From Helianthus annuus (lineage: Eukaryota; Streptophyta; Magnoliopsida; Asterales; Asteraceae), in assembly GCF_002127325.2 (NCBI RefSeq), contig NC_035445.2, positions 82,268,383 to 82,332,382 on the forward strand: a stretch of DNA of 64,000 nt, given 5' to 3'. Within the stretch, counting starts at the first letter, position 1; every line of letters begins with the position of its first letter. The translations under genes were made by a program, and so were the position numbers. The notes beneath the pieces are model-generated. The model made no database searches. It was not told the origin of the DNA and saw only the letters and a list, made by a program, of their open reading frames with translations. Positions 34,225 to 44,976 of the stretch are shown piece by piece.

Positions 34225-34892
34225 GCCATGTTCTTACATTTCTCTATGTAACCTATCGGGCCGCAAGCAATTGGCAAATAAATAAATAAGCAATTTTATA
34301 CATTATTGTTTGTTACTACTATTACAAATGCGTGTTCCACTTTGCGGTATCCCAAAAACAGATTGGCAAAATCTTCATTCGCGATACCCATACAAAGTGG
34401 TAACCACACACAAATATTGTAATAGGCCAGCAGAAGACAAAAAGACTTGCATATTTATCCGGCCGGATAAACAAGTTTTTTGTTAACACTTAACACAATT
34501 CCTGAGCCCAAAAAGGCAAACAATGGAATTGACGCGTACTCATACGACAAAGGTATGGAGTACACTTGACCCCATTCATAAATGGGTAGAGTTCCGGATA
34601 TATAAGCTTTTACAAAGCTTAAACAATTCTAAAACCCTAACGGGGTAAATAACAGAATTGACGCGTACTCATACGACAAAAGTATGGAGTATACTTGACC
34701 CCATTCACAAATGGGTAAAGTTCCGCATACATACGTTCAAACATGCAAGAAGTAAAAACACTTGTACAAATTGAACAAAAAACTTTATATTCAAAAAATT
34801 CAAGCACCCACGTGATGCTTAATGGATTTACATAAAGTTCCTATTCTATACAAGAGGGAAACAAAAAGGAGGCACACTAGCCAACCTAAACC
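34225..34892. other. Spacer downstream of Tat pol with a duplicated segment
   Basis: The segment around 'gaattgacgcgtactcatacgacaaa(g/a)gtatggagta(c/t)acttgaccccattca' occurs twice, at about 34527 and 34656 (period 129). It lies between the 3' ends of the convergent pol and antisense genes. Confidence 0.6.
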
Positions 34893-37800
34893 CTATTTTG
34901 TACCGCTGGTTCCCGCACCTCCTTCGGCACCACCAGCGGGATCTTCCTCTTCCGCATCAGGATAAAGCATCCGCAGGCGATCAACATAGTCCGCAGCCTC
35001 TAAACAATTGTCCAGTTCCTCTACACAAGAGAGGGACGTATCATAAAAGGAGGCTACGACCGCGTTCAGGTGAGCTTCGGTATCCACGTCCCGAAAGCCG
35101 GATCGCTCTTCGATAACACCGCCTATAGACATGACGTTCATATGGGAAATACAGCGGTTATAACCAGCTTTAAAACCAGCGTCACGAGCACGCTGCTTGA
35201 CCAAGTCCAAGCCAGCTGCGGTCTCAGGGGCATCCATGATAGCCTCAACAATCTGCAATAAAAGGATCATAAGTCTCGAATGTTAATCCAAGCAAATATA
35301 AAGGCAACGGATACTTACACGCGTGATATCGTGAGTCCGCAACCACTCACGGTCAGCCTTCAGCTGGTCCATAGAGGACGCCAAGGCATCCTTGGCCTCA
35401 ACAGCGGCATCAGCCCGCTCTTCCGCAACCGACACGCGGGCAGTAAGGTCTTTAACCGCGACCTCCCGGGCCTGAACCTCAGCCTGTCAAAAAACAGAAA
35501 ACAGGTTACTCGATAAACATTTTCAAAACAATGAAATATACAACAAAGGTAACAAACATACCTGAAGGCTGGCAACAACCTTACCCAAGCGGATACGCTC
35601 CGCGTTCGCCTCTTACAGAGCCTTCGAAGTGCGGCTCTCCTTCTCTTCGGCCTCCTCAAGGGCCTTTGCAGCATGCGCCCCGGCTTCATTGGCCTCTTCC
35701 AGCGCCTTAACAGCCAGGGCCTCTGCTTGTTGCGCTTTAACCGCAATCGCCTCAGCTGCAGCTTTCTCCTTTCCCAAGGCAACGTTCGCTGCCTTGGCAT
35801 TCGTCAACTCCTGACGAGCACGAAACAGATTGTCATTCTGCTTCGCCCAAGATTCATTCCACTTCTTGCGCTCATTGGAATACTTTTCATTCCAACTATT
35901 GCGTTCATCAGAAAGAAGTTTGGCAAGAGTACGAACCTGTTTCAGCTGAGCAGTGGCAGCCCACTCCGAGGTCTGCTTCTGCTTCTCAAAAGCAGCTCTA
36001 TCCTTCTCAAGCTGCTCCGCACCCGCACGAGCAGCCTTGACCAACTCTTCCGCTTCGGCTCGCAAGCGAGCAGCTTCATCCTCTCTGCGGCCTAACACCC
36101 GATAGTCTTCCAAAATGGCGTTCGCCACTATGGAACTTCCTACTAGCATGGTAGAAAGTTGGTTGATCCGCAGCTCACGGGGTGCCGAACGGGCACGATC
36201 AACTTCAAACGGGGTGCCCAGACCACCCAAAATCTCCTTGCACGCAGAAGGGTCATTGGAAATATGATCCCCCTGCATAACAGTCCAGGGGGGTCGGTGA
36301 TAAACAGTACTTCGACCCTGGGTATAGGTGCGGTAGTAATACTCCAATTCAGACTCCCCAGGCTGAATTGGAGGCCCATCATAACCCGCACCACCGGCAG
36401 ACGAACCGGTACCCTTCTCACCAGCAGGAGACTTCCGCGGCTCAGCATCCTGCTGCCGCACCTCAGCATCAGACTTCTGCTTACCAGCATCTGAAAACCT
36501 CAAGTCCAATCCATCACCTCATTAGGAGAGATCAGATTGTCTGAGGAATCCACAGTGTCGAATATCTGGTCAGCAGTCGTTTCCACCGTCTTCTCCACGG
36601 TGGGATCGCGAACCGGCCCAACAAAAGGGGCCGTAGGCTCCTTGGGCACAACAGTCTCCATCGGTACCCCCGCACCCGCAGCAGCGGTATGCAGGGGAGA
36701 CGAAGGGAAGTCAAAGAAAGAATACCCTGCATCTCGGGATTCTGCAACACAAAGAGCAACAATTGTTAAACCAACATATTGTACATGCAAAACAATGAAA
36801 CGGAATATACTTACCAGCAGCAACCGCAGGTTTCTTTTGCGCCGGAGCAGCCCTTTTGGTCTGCAGTCTCCGACGCTTTGGTTCACCACCACCAGCAGCT
36901 TTCTGCTCTGGTCCTCTTTTCTCACCAACAATAGGGGGAACCGCAGCAGTTCCACCCCGCAGCCGCACCACTACCTACAACACCCAAGCCCTCAAGGGTG
37001 TCAGATACTACCACGTAATCGGTATACCCACGGTAACAAGATCGATAGGTACCTGCGGCTTCAGAAACTGAAGAAGGGGCAACTGAGCCTTCAGAACTCC
37101 CCTTGCCACGACCCCGCGCGGTTTTCTTCACCGGTTTCTTCTCCGCATACTTTTTGGGAATGCGCTTCTCAAACTTCCCCAAATCCGCAAGGATACCTGG
37201 ATTGACACAATCAAGAAAACCAGTCAAAAAGATAAACTGGAAAAACAAATGCAACGTACGAACTACCTCTTGCGTCTCCCAGCACCGGAGCATCCAGCAC
37301 CGCACGCGACGGTACGCGGAAGTTGCTAAGAATTTCTAGGTTGAAGCCTTTCTTCAGCTCAACCGCAATAAGCTCAACCCGGCACTCGAAATCGGGCTCA
37401 AACATTCTCCACAAGCCAACCGCATCCGCTGATACAACACATGCATGCAGGTTACTACAAGGCTTAGGAAATAAGGAAAACAACAAAGAGTAACAAACTT
37501 ACCACCACTCTTTTCCCGCAAAACGGGCCTTGCCTTCCTATCCGGTCAGCATCATCCGCAATACCCACAGCTGATTGTTATCCAACTTCTTAAGTTCAAT
37601 AGGCCGCAGCCTAGAGAACCAATCCACAGTCTTTGCGGTGGCAACAGGAATATCTTCATCAGAAACTCCAACGTTGACATTCCTGAAAGACATGCTGGCA
37701 TAGACTGCACAGGCTTTCACATAGAAGAATTTCTTCTTCCAGCCTGTCACACCCTTAGGGGGCGTCATCAACTTCAAGCTCCCATGCCGTTGAGTAAACG

Positions 37801-38260
37801 AGAAAAAACCGGTGTTCATCGTCAACTGGTAGAATCGCCGGAAATTTTCCACTGTAATGGGCAAGCCATGGGCACGGAATGTATATTCAAAGTTCCTAAT
37901 TCGGAACATTCCAAAGGGACTAAGTTGGGAGATATGGAGATGATAATACTCCAACACCTCCGCAACGAACACCGTCACCGGCAACCTAAGGTTGCCGTCG
38001 TTGAAAAAATCGGCCCACAAAGTTATATAACCGGCCGGAGCATCGGCACCGGTATCCCCCTCTTGTGGGTAGGTGGCATCCCAATCGTCGGCCATCTGCA
38101 CAGTGGTCATCAGGAGTTTAAAACCACCCTTTGACCACTTCAACACCGGTAACCCACCACCGGGAACGTCAACGTCATTATCTTCGTCTTCATCAGCCGC
38201 TACTACCGGCTGTTCAGGGTTTTCACCCTCCACATTGTGTGGACTTGATGGTTCAGCCAT
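34893..38260 (-). pseudogene. Antisense multi-exon gene of the Tat element (gypsy-type 'transposase' N-domain plus coiled coil), decayed
   Basis: Starts MAEPSSPHN at 38260. Exon 1 (to about 37510) carries a domain like the 'putative gypsy type transposon' family (Pfam PF04195, from memory): FFNDGNLRLPVTVFVAEVLEYYHLHISQLSPFGMFRIRNFE. Further exons are supported by GT/AG sites: 37267-37428, about 37076-37196, about 36826-36970, about 36510-36741 (acidic, VEKTVETT), the coiled-coil exon about 35571-36510 (VKAARAGAEQLEKDRAAFEKQ, RARQELTNAKAANVALGKE), 35327-35486, and a last exon 34893-35260 ending GTSGTK. Breaks: a frameshift near 37545 (TGA CCG GAT AGG), a one-base shift near 36503, and an in-frame TAA at 35611-35613. 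Function in the family is unknown. Confidence 0.75.
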
Positions 38261-38418
38261 CAGATATATCAAAGAAACAGAAGACAGTGAGTGGAAAAAC
38301 TAAAAACCTCACCGGAACTTCAAGAAATATCGTCGGAGAAGACAAAGAAAAAGTTTTCTCTCACCGGCAAAATTTTGAAATTTCAAACAAGTGAGGGGAA
38401 ACCACGAACGGTTTCCCC

Positions 38419-38425
38419 TTATATA
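38419..38425 (-). promoter_or_regulatory. TATA box of the antisense gene
   Basis: The plus strand ccttatataccc reads GGGTATATAAGG on the minus strand, about 160 bases upstream of the antisense gene's ATG, a normal spacing for a promoter plus 5' leader. Confidence 0.6.
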
Positions 38426-40082
38426 CCCATCGCAATTAATGCGGAGGGAGAAAACGAATCATCACGTTCAAAAAGAGCGAATTGCGCGACACCACGTGTC
38501 AAGCGCCGTTTTCGCTGACAGTTATCACGCGCGCGTGGCCGCCTACGCGCCTGACATAGGAGACGTTTACACTCCTTGCCACAGTGCATTTAATGCCTCG
38601 GGCAGTGCAAATGTCCTTTCATTTCAGCACATGCCAGAAAGATCTCACCAACTTCCACCAACTCACACGTGAGATCAGCCACGTAGGCAAGAAAAAGCGA
38701 CTACATTATCCAACAATAAGCGGCATGCGGTTTCTCTGGTATACCGCACCATAACCCATACCGCATGTCGTTTTTTAACATACCCCTAAAAATAGGTAAA
38801 AATATATATCTCTACACTATAAGGGGGTATAATACCTATCCGCACTACCCACGAGCACACGTGGAATATGCGGACATGACACACACGAGCCCGTTCAGGT
38901 GTGTCAGATGCTCAGAACCAGCGTTGTTCTTCGGACTGAACCGCATCTCAGACACAGGTAAACCGCATCGCCTTCATTTTCTTCAAGCTTCAAATCCCTC
39001 ATGTCCGGTTCACAACCGCAGAGGGTACATGAACACCTTCTTTAACATAAAGAAGGAAGGGAATGTACGCGCGCGCACATCAGCAACCCTGACTCCTGAA
39101 CCTTCAAGAGCTACATCCGAGCAACACACCCGCTTCGAGCGAATATGGTAATGCAAAACCGCAGACACTCACGAGTAGCTACGGACATAACCATAGCTTC
39201 CGCAGACTGGTTGCTACGGAAGAGCCAAGCTCACCCCACATCACCGAGCGAAGCTACTTCAAGGCAAACTCGGTATTGGAGCGTGAAGGTAAGTGGCTCC
39301 AGAAAGAACGCAGATAAGCACTCTAAACAAGCCCTTGTCGAACAACAAGCATCCGAACAGCGGTAACAAGTCTGCTTATGACTTTGTTTGCCCGCCTATG
39401 GGCCGCATAGAATAAACAATGGTGGGCATACCCTTGCCTATGACCATGTTTATTTACCCATAGTACAAAGCTACATTGTTCGACCAAACATGGCCAACAA
39501 TGACGCAACGAGGTAACCGCAAAGGACGTGCGGTTACTAGAGAGCTATGACGACGAACACGAAAACCCAACAAAAACGGATCGTCATCTCATGACTAGAT
39601 GCTGAACATAGAGCTTGAGCAAAGCACTTACAAGCATCAACTACTTTTGATCCCGATCTCAGAGATTGATCCAAAGTTTCTTTTCTTCTTCATGCACCAC
39701 TTCAACAAGTGGTTTGAAGACAAGACCACCTCTCAGAGGTTGAAAGCTTGTGCATACCTTCAAACCACCATCTCAGAGGTTGGTTCGAAGTTTGTGCAGC
39801 ATTACTAACAAAGTCTCCAAGAGACCTTCGGCACAACAACAGGTGGCAACCCACCTGGTGACATAAAACGGCTGAGAATTTCGCATCAGACGAAATTCCT
39901 TCACCGGTACGGAAGAGGCGTCAGATGACCCTTCCAGACCTCCAGCTTGATTTACATACAGAAAAGACCATCCACATGGTCTAGGATCTTCTCCAGACTC
40001 CAAACTACCTTCCAAACACCATAGTCCAGTACTCCTCCCACATACAACTTATATGTGGCAGCAACACTAGACTGGGGGGACT
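38426..40082. other. Tat element 3' non-coding region, CCGCAT-rich
   Basis: No coding domain is recognised; the ORFs seen here look random. The hexamer ACCGCA/TGCGGT recurs many times. Imperfect repeats of 'ctcagag(g/a)ttg' occur at about 39657-39785. The stretch ends in the polypurine tract gactggggggac (40070-40081). Confidence 0.5.
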
Positions 40083-41040
40083 TGAAGGGGTATGGTCCCA
40101 GATCTCGCGTCAGCATCGACCGCGAGTGACCATTACCCTTATCAAAACCCCCACCAGCTAACAACCTACTTGTGCCCATGCGAGAACGCATCGGCACAAG
40201 GGTTGAATCCAATCTATCTAGTAACGAAGGAGGACTTACATGGAACATGAGAACGGTAGAGTGATGCGACATAGCATCACATCTGGTGTATGAAAACGGA
40301 AGTATTCACAGCGATGCGGCCTCGCACCGCGTCCAGTGAACACTTCTATCAATACAAGGAAGCCTTACCTTAGGCATAGAAGAAGATGAACATAACGGTG
40401 CGGCTGGCACCGCACCATATGGGCATTTTCGTCACGACAAGGGATGCAGGCAAATAATCTCCGCGGACGACGATGCGGCCAGCACCGCATCTCGCGTATT
40501 TCTTGATCACAAGTAGGAGACGCGGTAACCTCAGACGTTACCGCATGCAGCGATGCGGCTTGCACCGCATCCTATGCACTCAACAAGTGGGACTGACACC
40601 ACAGTGCAAGTGATACCAATGGCAGCTACCTGTCAGAGCTACGTGAGCAATGGACTGACGTGGCGTAACCTCCACAACCGACAAGCCTGACACACCTGCA
40701 AAGGTGCAGCACGTCGTCAGTCCATCCATCATCCTCCTCCTTCACTCCTCGGCTATAAATACCAGGTTTGAGGTATATCTCTTCACAACTCTCTCACTAC
40801 TACTACTATCTTACCTTGCTTCTCAAGCAAACTACTGATTCTCACGCCGGAGAGTGGTAACAAGGAGCACCCCCCACCCCATCCTCCTTGTTACGAGTCA
40901 CGGCTTGTTTCCTTGTGCAGGAGATCGACCACCGGTGATCCAGCCAGCGATCCTTGAGAGGGAGGGATTAACCCTTCTTGACGAGACCGGTGTGTTAACC
41001 CTGCCCGGTTAACCATTGTTTCATCACCATCCAAACAACA
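40083..41040 (+). repeat. 3' LTR of the Tat element
   Basis: Begins TGAAGGGGTATGGTCCC directly after a polypurine tract. It contains a U3 with a palindrome cluster, a TATA box tataaata at 40754-40761, and a C/T-rich R-U5 part. The end at ..ccaaacaaca (41040) is an estimate, since no second LTR is available. The TATA box is on the strand of the PPR gene that follows. Confidence 0.65.
40261..40571. repeat. Cluster of six short palindromes in the Tat LTR U3
   Basis: Four copies of (g)atgcggcNNgcaccgcat-type palindromes at 40311-40334, 40397-40416, 40472-40491 and 40552-40571. Added to these are gtgatgcgacatagcatcac (40261-40280) and gcggtaac...gttaccgc (40522-40544). Spacing is 30-86 bases. Confidence 0.8.
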
Positions 41041-41240
41041 TCCGTACCACGTAGATTCCGATCAAACACGATATTCACTTTTATAGTTTTCGATCAATGT
41101 AAACATCGGTTGATATCTTTTTTGGCATATCATAATTCTATTTTTAGTTTTTTCTGTTATTATAATGAGCATCAGTGTCGTAATAAACTGAATTAATATC
41201 GACCGAATTCCCGCCGCAGCGCGCTACGGTGTTTTACTAG
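41041..41240 (+). mobile_element. Probable Helitron 3' end
   Basis: Ends in a GC-rich imperfect hairpin (cccgccgcagcgcgctacgg) followed by ttttACTAG and a host T (41241), the CTRR|T end style of plant Helitrons. It also has the 'cgatcaatgtaaacatcgg' inverted motif. The 5' end was not found and may lie beyond the Tat element. Confidence 0.45.
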
Positions 41241-41330
41241 TTATTATATATTTTGGTTCAATACAAATCTGATTCACCTGCGATATCAAGACAACTAAAC
41301 TGGGATGACTGCTTTGTCATATCATTGTCA

Positions 41331-43706
41331 ATGGCAGTCAAAACTTCCATAAGCAACATATCATTCTACCTACAAATGTTCGAAAATTCAGTCAAATCAA
41401 GATCACTACCGAATGCCAAGACAATCCATCAGCATTTCCTGAAGAACAATACCATATACAGCTCAATTATACTAGACAAACTCACCCGTGTCTACATATC
41501 CTTTCACAAACTCGAACATGCCCGCCAAATGTTCGATGAAATGCCTAACCCAGAAAGAAAGAACAATGTGTTGTTATGGAATCAGTTGATCAGAGCTTAT
41601 GCTTGGGAAGGACCCTTTGATCATGCCATTGAGTTGTATGTTCAAATGCTGCAGTCTGGGGTCACACCGAATAAGTATACTTACCCGTTTGCTTTGAAAG
41701 CGTGTTCCGCAGTTCGGGATGTTGAGCTTGGTAAAATGATTCATGAGCGTGTGAAAAGCGAGCTTCTTGATGATGATGTTTATGTTTGTACGGCATTGGT
41801 TGATTTTTACGCGAAATGTGGTTTGTTAGGTGATGCACGACAGGTGTTTGATAAAATGTCGAACAGAGATGTTGTGGCGTGGAATGCTATGATTGCAGGG
41901 AGTTCTCTTCACGGGTTGTATAACGAAACAATTGGGTTGGTTAAGGAAATGCAGGAGGTGGGATTGCGGCCTAATTCGTCAACTGTCGTGGCGATTCTTC
42001 CAGCTATCGGGGAAGCATGTGAGTTAAAGTTAGGAAAAGCCGTTCACGCGTTTTGTTTAAGGAGAAGATATGACGGTGATGTGGTTGTCGGAACCGGGTT
42101 GTTAGACATGTATGCGAAATGCGAACGCTTGGATTACACAAGAAGAGTTTTCGATCTAATTAATGTAAAAAACGAGGTAACATGGAGTGCTATGATAGCG
42201 GCATGTGTCGCTTGTGATTCAACCATGGAGGCACTTGAACTATTTGACCATGTAGTAAAAAACGGTTGTACAAACATATCTCCTATTATGCTTGCAACCG
42301 TTCTTCGTGCGTGTGCTAATCTTACGGACATTAACAAAGGAAGATGGATACACGGTTATTCAATCAAATTAGGGTTCGTTTCTTATTTAATAGTTAGTAA
42401 CACCCTTGTTTCACTCTACTCCAAGTGCGGGATCATAGACGATGCATTGACGTTTTTTAATGAAATGGATGTAAAAGATACTGTATCTTTCAACACCATC
42501 ATATCCGGATGCGTGCAAAATGGTGATGCAGGGGTCGCTTTAAATATGATAAAAAATATGAGATCATTCGGTATAAATCCGGATATAGAAACCATGATCG
42601 GCTTCTTTCCGGCATGTTCACATTTAGCAGCTCTACAACACGGAGCCTGTGGTCATAGCTACGCTATAACTCAAGGATTTACCGAATCTACAAAAGTTTG
42701 TAATGCGATTATCGACATGTACTCGAAGTGTGGGAAAATAGACATCGCATGGTTAGTGTTCGATCAAATGCATAAACGGGATTTGATCTCATGGAACGCT
42801 ATGATTTTAGGTTACGGCATACACGGATTCGGGTCGGAAGCAGTTTCGTTGTTCGAACATATGCAAACCGCAGGTTTCAGTCCGGATGATGTCACGTTTA
42901 TCTGCCTGTTATCCGCTTGCAGCCACTCGAAACTAGTCGCAGAAGGGAAACATTGGTTTACCTCCATGATTAATAAATTTCAAATCACACCGAGGAAAGA
43001 ACACTACTTGTGTATGGTGGATCTTTTGGGTCGGGCCGGGCTTTTAAACGAGGCTTACCGGTTCATTGTTAGGATGCCGTTTAAGCCTGATGTTCGTATC
43101 TGGAGCGCGTTGCTTGGAGCTTGTAGAATACATAAAAACGTTGACTTAGGGGAAAAAATTTCAAGAAATATCGAGATTCTTGGACCCGAAAGTACTGGGA
43201 ATTTTGTTCTTTTATCTAATATATATAGTACAGCGAAACGATGGGACGATGCAGCCCGGACCCGCGTGTTGCAAAGGGAAAAAGGGTTTAAGAAAAGCCC
43301 GGGGTGCAGTTGGGTTGAAATAAACGGGGTTGTGCACGCGTTTGTGGGTGGAGATCGGTCACATCCACAATGGTTGTTAATAAACCGACGGCTAGATGAA
43401 CTATTAGCGGCGATGAAAACGTTGGGGTATGATGGAGACTACAGTTTTGTTCTTCAGGATGTTGAAGAAGAGGAAAAAGGGCATATTTTGCTTTATCACA
43501 GTGAGAAGTTAGCTGTTGCATTGGCTGATGTTAGTTTAGTCCCGGGTAAGGCGATACTGGTGACGAAAAATTTACGGGTGTGTGTGGATTGCCATACAGC
43601 GTTAAAGTATATGAGTACTATAACGAATAGAGCGATAACCGTTAGGGATACGGTCCGTTTTCACCATTTTAAAGATGGAACTTGTAACTGTGGAGATTTC
43701 TGGTAG
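41331..43706 (+). CDS. DYW-class pentatricopeptide repeat (PPR) protein, 791 aa
   Basis: Intronless. The open frame extends upstream to a stop, but the first ATG is at 41331. It shows tandem PLS-type PPR units (VYVCTALVDFYAKCG, DVVAWNAMIAGSSLHG, YLIVSNTLVSLYSKCG, DLISWNAMILGYGIHG), then E/E+ motifs (GLLNEAYRFIVRMPFKPDVRIWSALLGACR, NFVLLSNIYSTAKRWDDAARTRVL) and a full DYW domain. The deaminase HxE is at about residues 723-725 (HSEKLA), the zinc-binding CVDC follows, and the C-terminus is CNCGDFW (DFW instead of DYW). Such proteins bind organellar transcripts and convert C to U. The RNA target is not predicted here; the repeats resemble Arabidopsis At3g16610 (from memory), which I do not use as a name. 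The N-terminus is probably a mitochondrial or plastid presequence. The promoter region is transposon-derived. Confidence 0.92.
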   Translation: MAVKTSISNISFYLQMFENSVKSRSLPNAKTIHQHFLKNNTIYSSIILDKLTRVYISFHKLEHARQMFDEMPNPERKNNVLLWNQLIRAYAWEGPFDHAIELYVQMLQSGVTPNKYTYPFALKACSAVRDVELGKMIHERVKSELLDDDVYVCTALVDFYAKCGLLGDARQVFDKMSNRDVVAWNAMIAGSSLHGLYNETIGLVKEMQEVGLRPNSSTVVAILPAIGEACELKLGKAVHAFCLRRRYDGDVVVGTGLLDMYAKCERLDYTRRVFDLINVKNEVTWSAMIAACVACDSTMEALELFDHVVKNGCTNISPIMLATVLRACANLTDINKGRWIHGYSIKLGFVSYLIVSNTLVSLYSKCGIIDDALTFFNEMDVKDTVSFNTIISGCVQNGDAGVALNMIKNMRSFGINPDIETMIGFFPACSHLAALQHGACGHSYAITQGFTESTKVCNAIIDMYSKCGKIDIAWLVFDQMHKRDLISWNAMILGYGIHGFGSEAVSLFEHMQTAGFSPDDVTFICLLSACSHSKLVAEGKHWFTSMINKFQITPRKEHYLCMVDLLGRAGLLNEAYRFIVRMPFKPDVRIWSALLGACRIHKNVDLGEKISRNIEILGPESTGNFVLLSNIYSTAKRWDDAARTRVLQREKGFKKSPGCSWVEINGVVHAFVGGDRSHPQWLLINRRLDELLAAMKTLGYDGDYSFVLQDVEEEEKGHILLYHSEKLAVALADVSLVPGKAILVTKNLRVCVDCHTALKYMSTITNRAITVRDTVRFHHFKDGTCNCGDFW

Positions 43707-43751
43707 GGTTGGTGTTTAAAGTGGAATTTGTTACTCATGTTCAAAAAATTC

Positions 43752-44136
43752 ATGGTTGTAAAACAAGGTTTCCAAGGCCGAGTATTCCACGAGTAGTCGC
43801 TACAAGGTAGGCTGCCGAGGCGACTTTCTCTGCCACTGCCTAATTACTCGGAATCGGTTAAACGCGGCCAACCTCGGCCAAAATCATATCTAGTAGGTCA
43901 ACTCGGGCCGATTTTGACTTAAAAAATAACAAAACATAATTTCTATGCCTATCATATTAAAGAATGAATATCATTTTCACGTATTTTTATAGATATTAGT
44001 AAATTTATGTTATTTGACATATATTTAATTTCCAAAAACTAATTTCTTTATAATTTAACATGTCCGAGTACTCCCCTAGTACTCTCAACTCCCCGGTCGA
44101 CCGACTAGGGAGCGTCTAGCGACTTTTTCAACTATG
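43752..44136. mobile_element. Possible MITE downstream of the PPR gene
   Basis: Loose inverted ends catggttgtaaaa (about 43752) and tttttcaactatg (to about 44136) enclose AT-rich sequence flanked by CGAG-rich arms (ccgagtactc, gagtactcc). No exact target duplication was found. Confidence 0.35.
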
Positions 44137-44323
44137 GTTCAAATGGGTCAAATGAAATAATAGCTAAAAGGGGCGGGCCAAATGGGTTGAATAGTCCAAT
44201 GGGGTTGACTGGTTGAGAACTAGACATTGTTCCAAAATGAATTTTTAAAATGACCTCCTAAATTGTTTTATTTAGATATATTTAAATTTGTTAAACATAA
44301 AATAAAAATATTATTTAATTGAT

Positions 44324-44525
44324 AAAGAAGTGTTTGCGGGTCAACCCGTTACCCATATTGCCGATCACATTGAGCTACTTTTAAGTATATGACCTAAAAT
44401 TGTTCCCTCTAGGCTAATTGCAAAAGATATCTTGCATCAATTCTTTAGTTGGTGGCCGATTAAACGAGTCGTGTTTATAAGATGGTGATTTAAATCGGAC
44501 ACAAACTCAAAAACCTTATACGAAT
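44324..44525. repeat. Dispersed duplicate block, copy 1 (empty site)
   Basis: Matches 45878-46252: agtgtttg(c/t)gggtcaaccc, ttgagctacttttaa(g/a)tatatga, attgttccctct and gatatcttgcatcaat occur in the same order. This copy lacks the hAT MITE present in copy 2. Confidence 0.7.
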
Positions 44526-44665
44526 TGGACGATACCAACCAAGTATTTGAGTCTTCACAAAAACCGAGTCTATAACATCACTAGTACCAGCGTCAAGCAC
44601 AAAAACTTAGTCCTTAACAAAACTAGAGCCGCAAGCGTCTTTTTCTCTCCACTCGTCTTTTTCTC

Positions 44666-44976
44666 TCAACTCGAGGCACTGCTTTCAGTAAGCGTCTTTT
44701 TCTTTCCACTCGAGGCACTGCCTTCAGTTGATGCTGTAAGAAAAGCATCCTGAATTATTATTATTCAATTAAAGTAACTATGATTGTATCTTCAAGTAAC
44801 ATGACAATACTTGTGATATTATTATTATATTGAATTAAAGGAGTTTGTAAACTCACAGTTGCAGGATCCTGACTGGAACTAGGATGTAAATCGGCAAAAG
44901 TTAATGGCAAAAGAAGGAACCTCTCCTCCGGAACATTTAGTGGCTCATCATCAGAGACGATGCCAGGAGTTTCATC
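44666..44976 (-). CDS. Possible 3' exons of an unrecognised gene
   Basis: Two stretches on the minus strand look like spliced exons. 44857-44976 (40 codons, DETPGIVSDDEPLNVPEERF...SSQDPAT) has a TTTCAG acceptor and a GTGAGT donor. 44666-44749 has an ATTCAG acceptor, continues in phase (DAFLTASTEGSASSGKKKTL...) and ends at TGA. I recognise no family, and no upstream exon was found: a hairpin MITE begins 112 bases upstream of the acceptor. It may be a gene fragment, a truncated gene or a chance open frame. Confidence 0.3.

Larger units (their letters stand above)
29497..41040 (+). mobile_element. 5'-truncated Tat-lineage Ty3/gypsy retrotransposon
   Basis: Plus-strand gag, protease, RT, RNase H, a second (archaeal-type) RNase H and integrase are followed by a long region with an antisense gene, a polypurine tract and one LTR at the right end. 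Dual RNase H plus an antisense ORF between pol and the 3' LTR are hallmarks of the Tat lineage. No 5' LTR, primer-binding site or gag start is found; homology begins abruptly inside gag at about 29497. The right end is placed at about 41040 (..aacaaca) without a partner LTR to confirm it. Confidence 0.85.

Noticed and set aside
35360..35800. An Arg/Leu-rich 146-codon minus-strand frame
   Set aside because: It is an alternative frame of the coiled-coil exons, crossing an intron; the Arg/Leu-rich composition is typical of a shifted GCN/GAG-rich frame.
36537..37205. A 222-codon plus-strand open frame
   Set aside because: It is the shadow of the antisense-gene exons on the other strand; the minus strand shows splice sites and family-like sequence.
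38765..39366. Several 60-130 codon plus-strand frames upstream of the Tat LTR
   Set aside because: They have no domain and no splice support, and lie in non-coding sequence of the element.
41253..41330. Upstream 26-codon extension of the PPR frame
   Set aside because: It would need a TTG start; the first ATG is at 41331 and the extension overlaps transposon-derived sequence.
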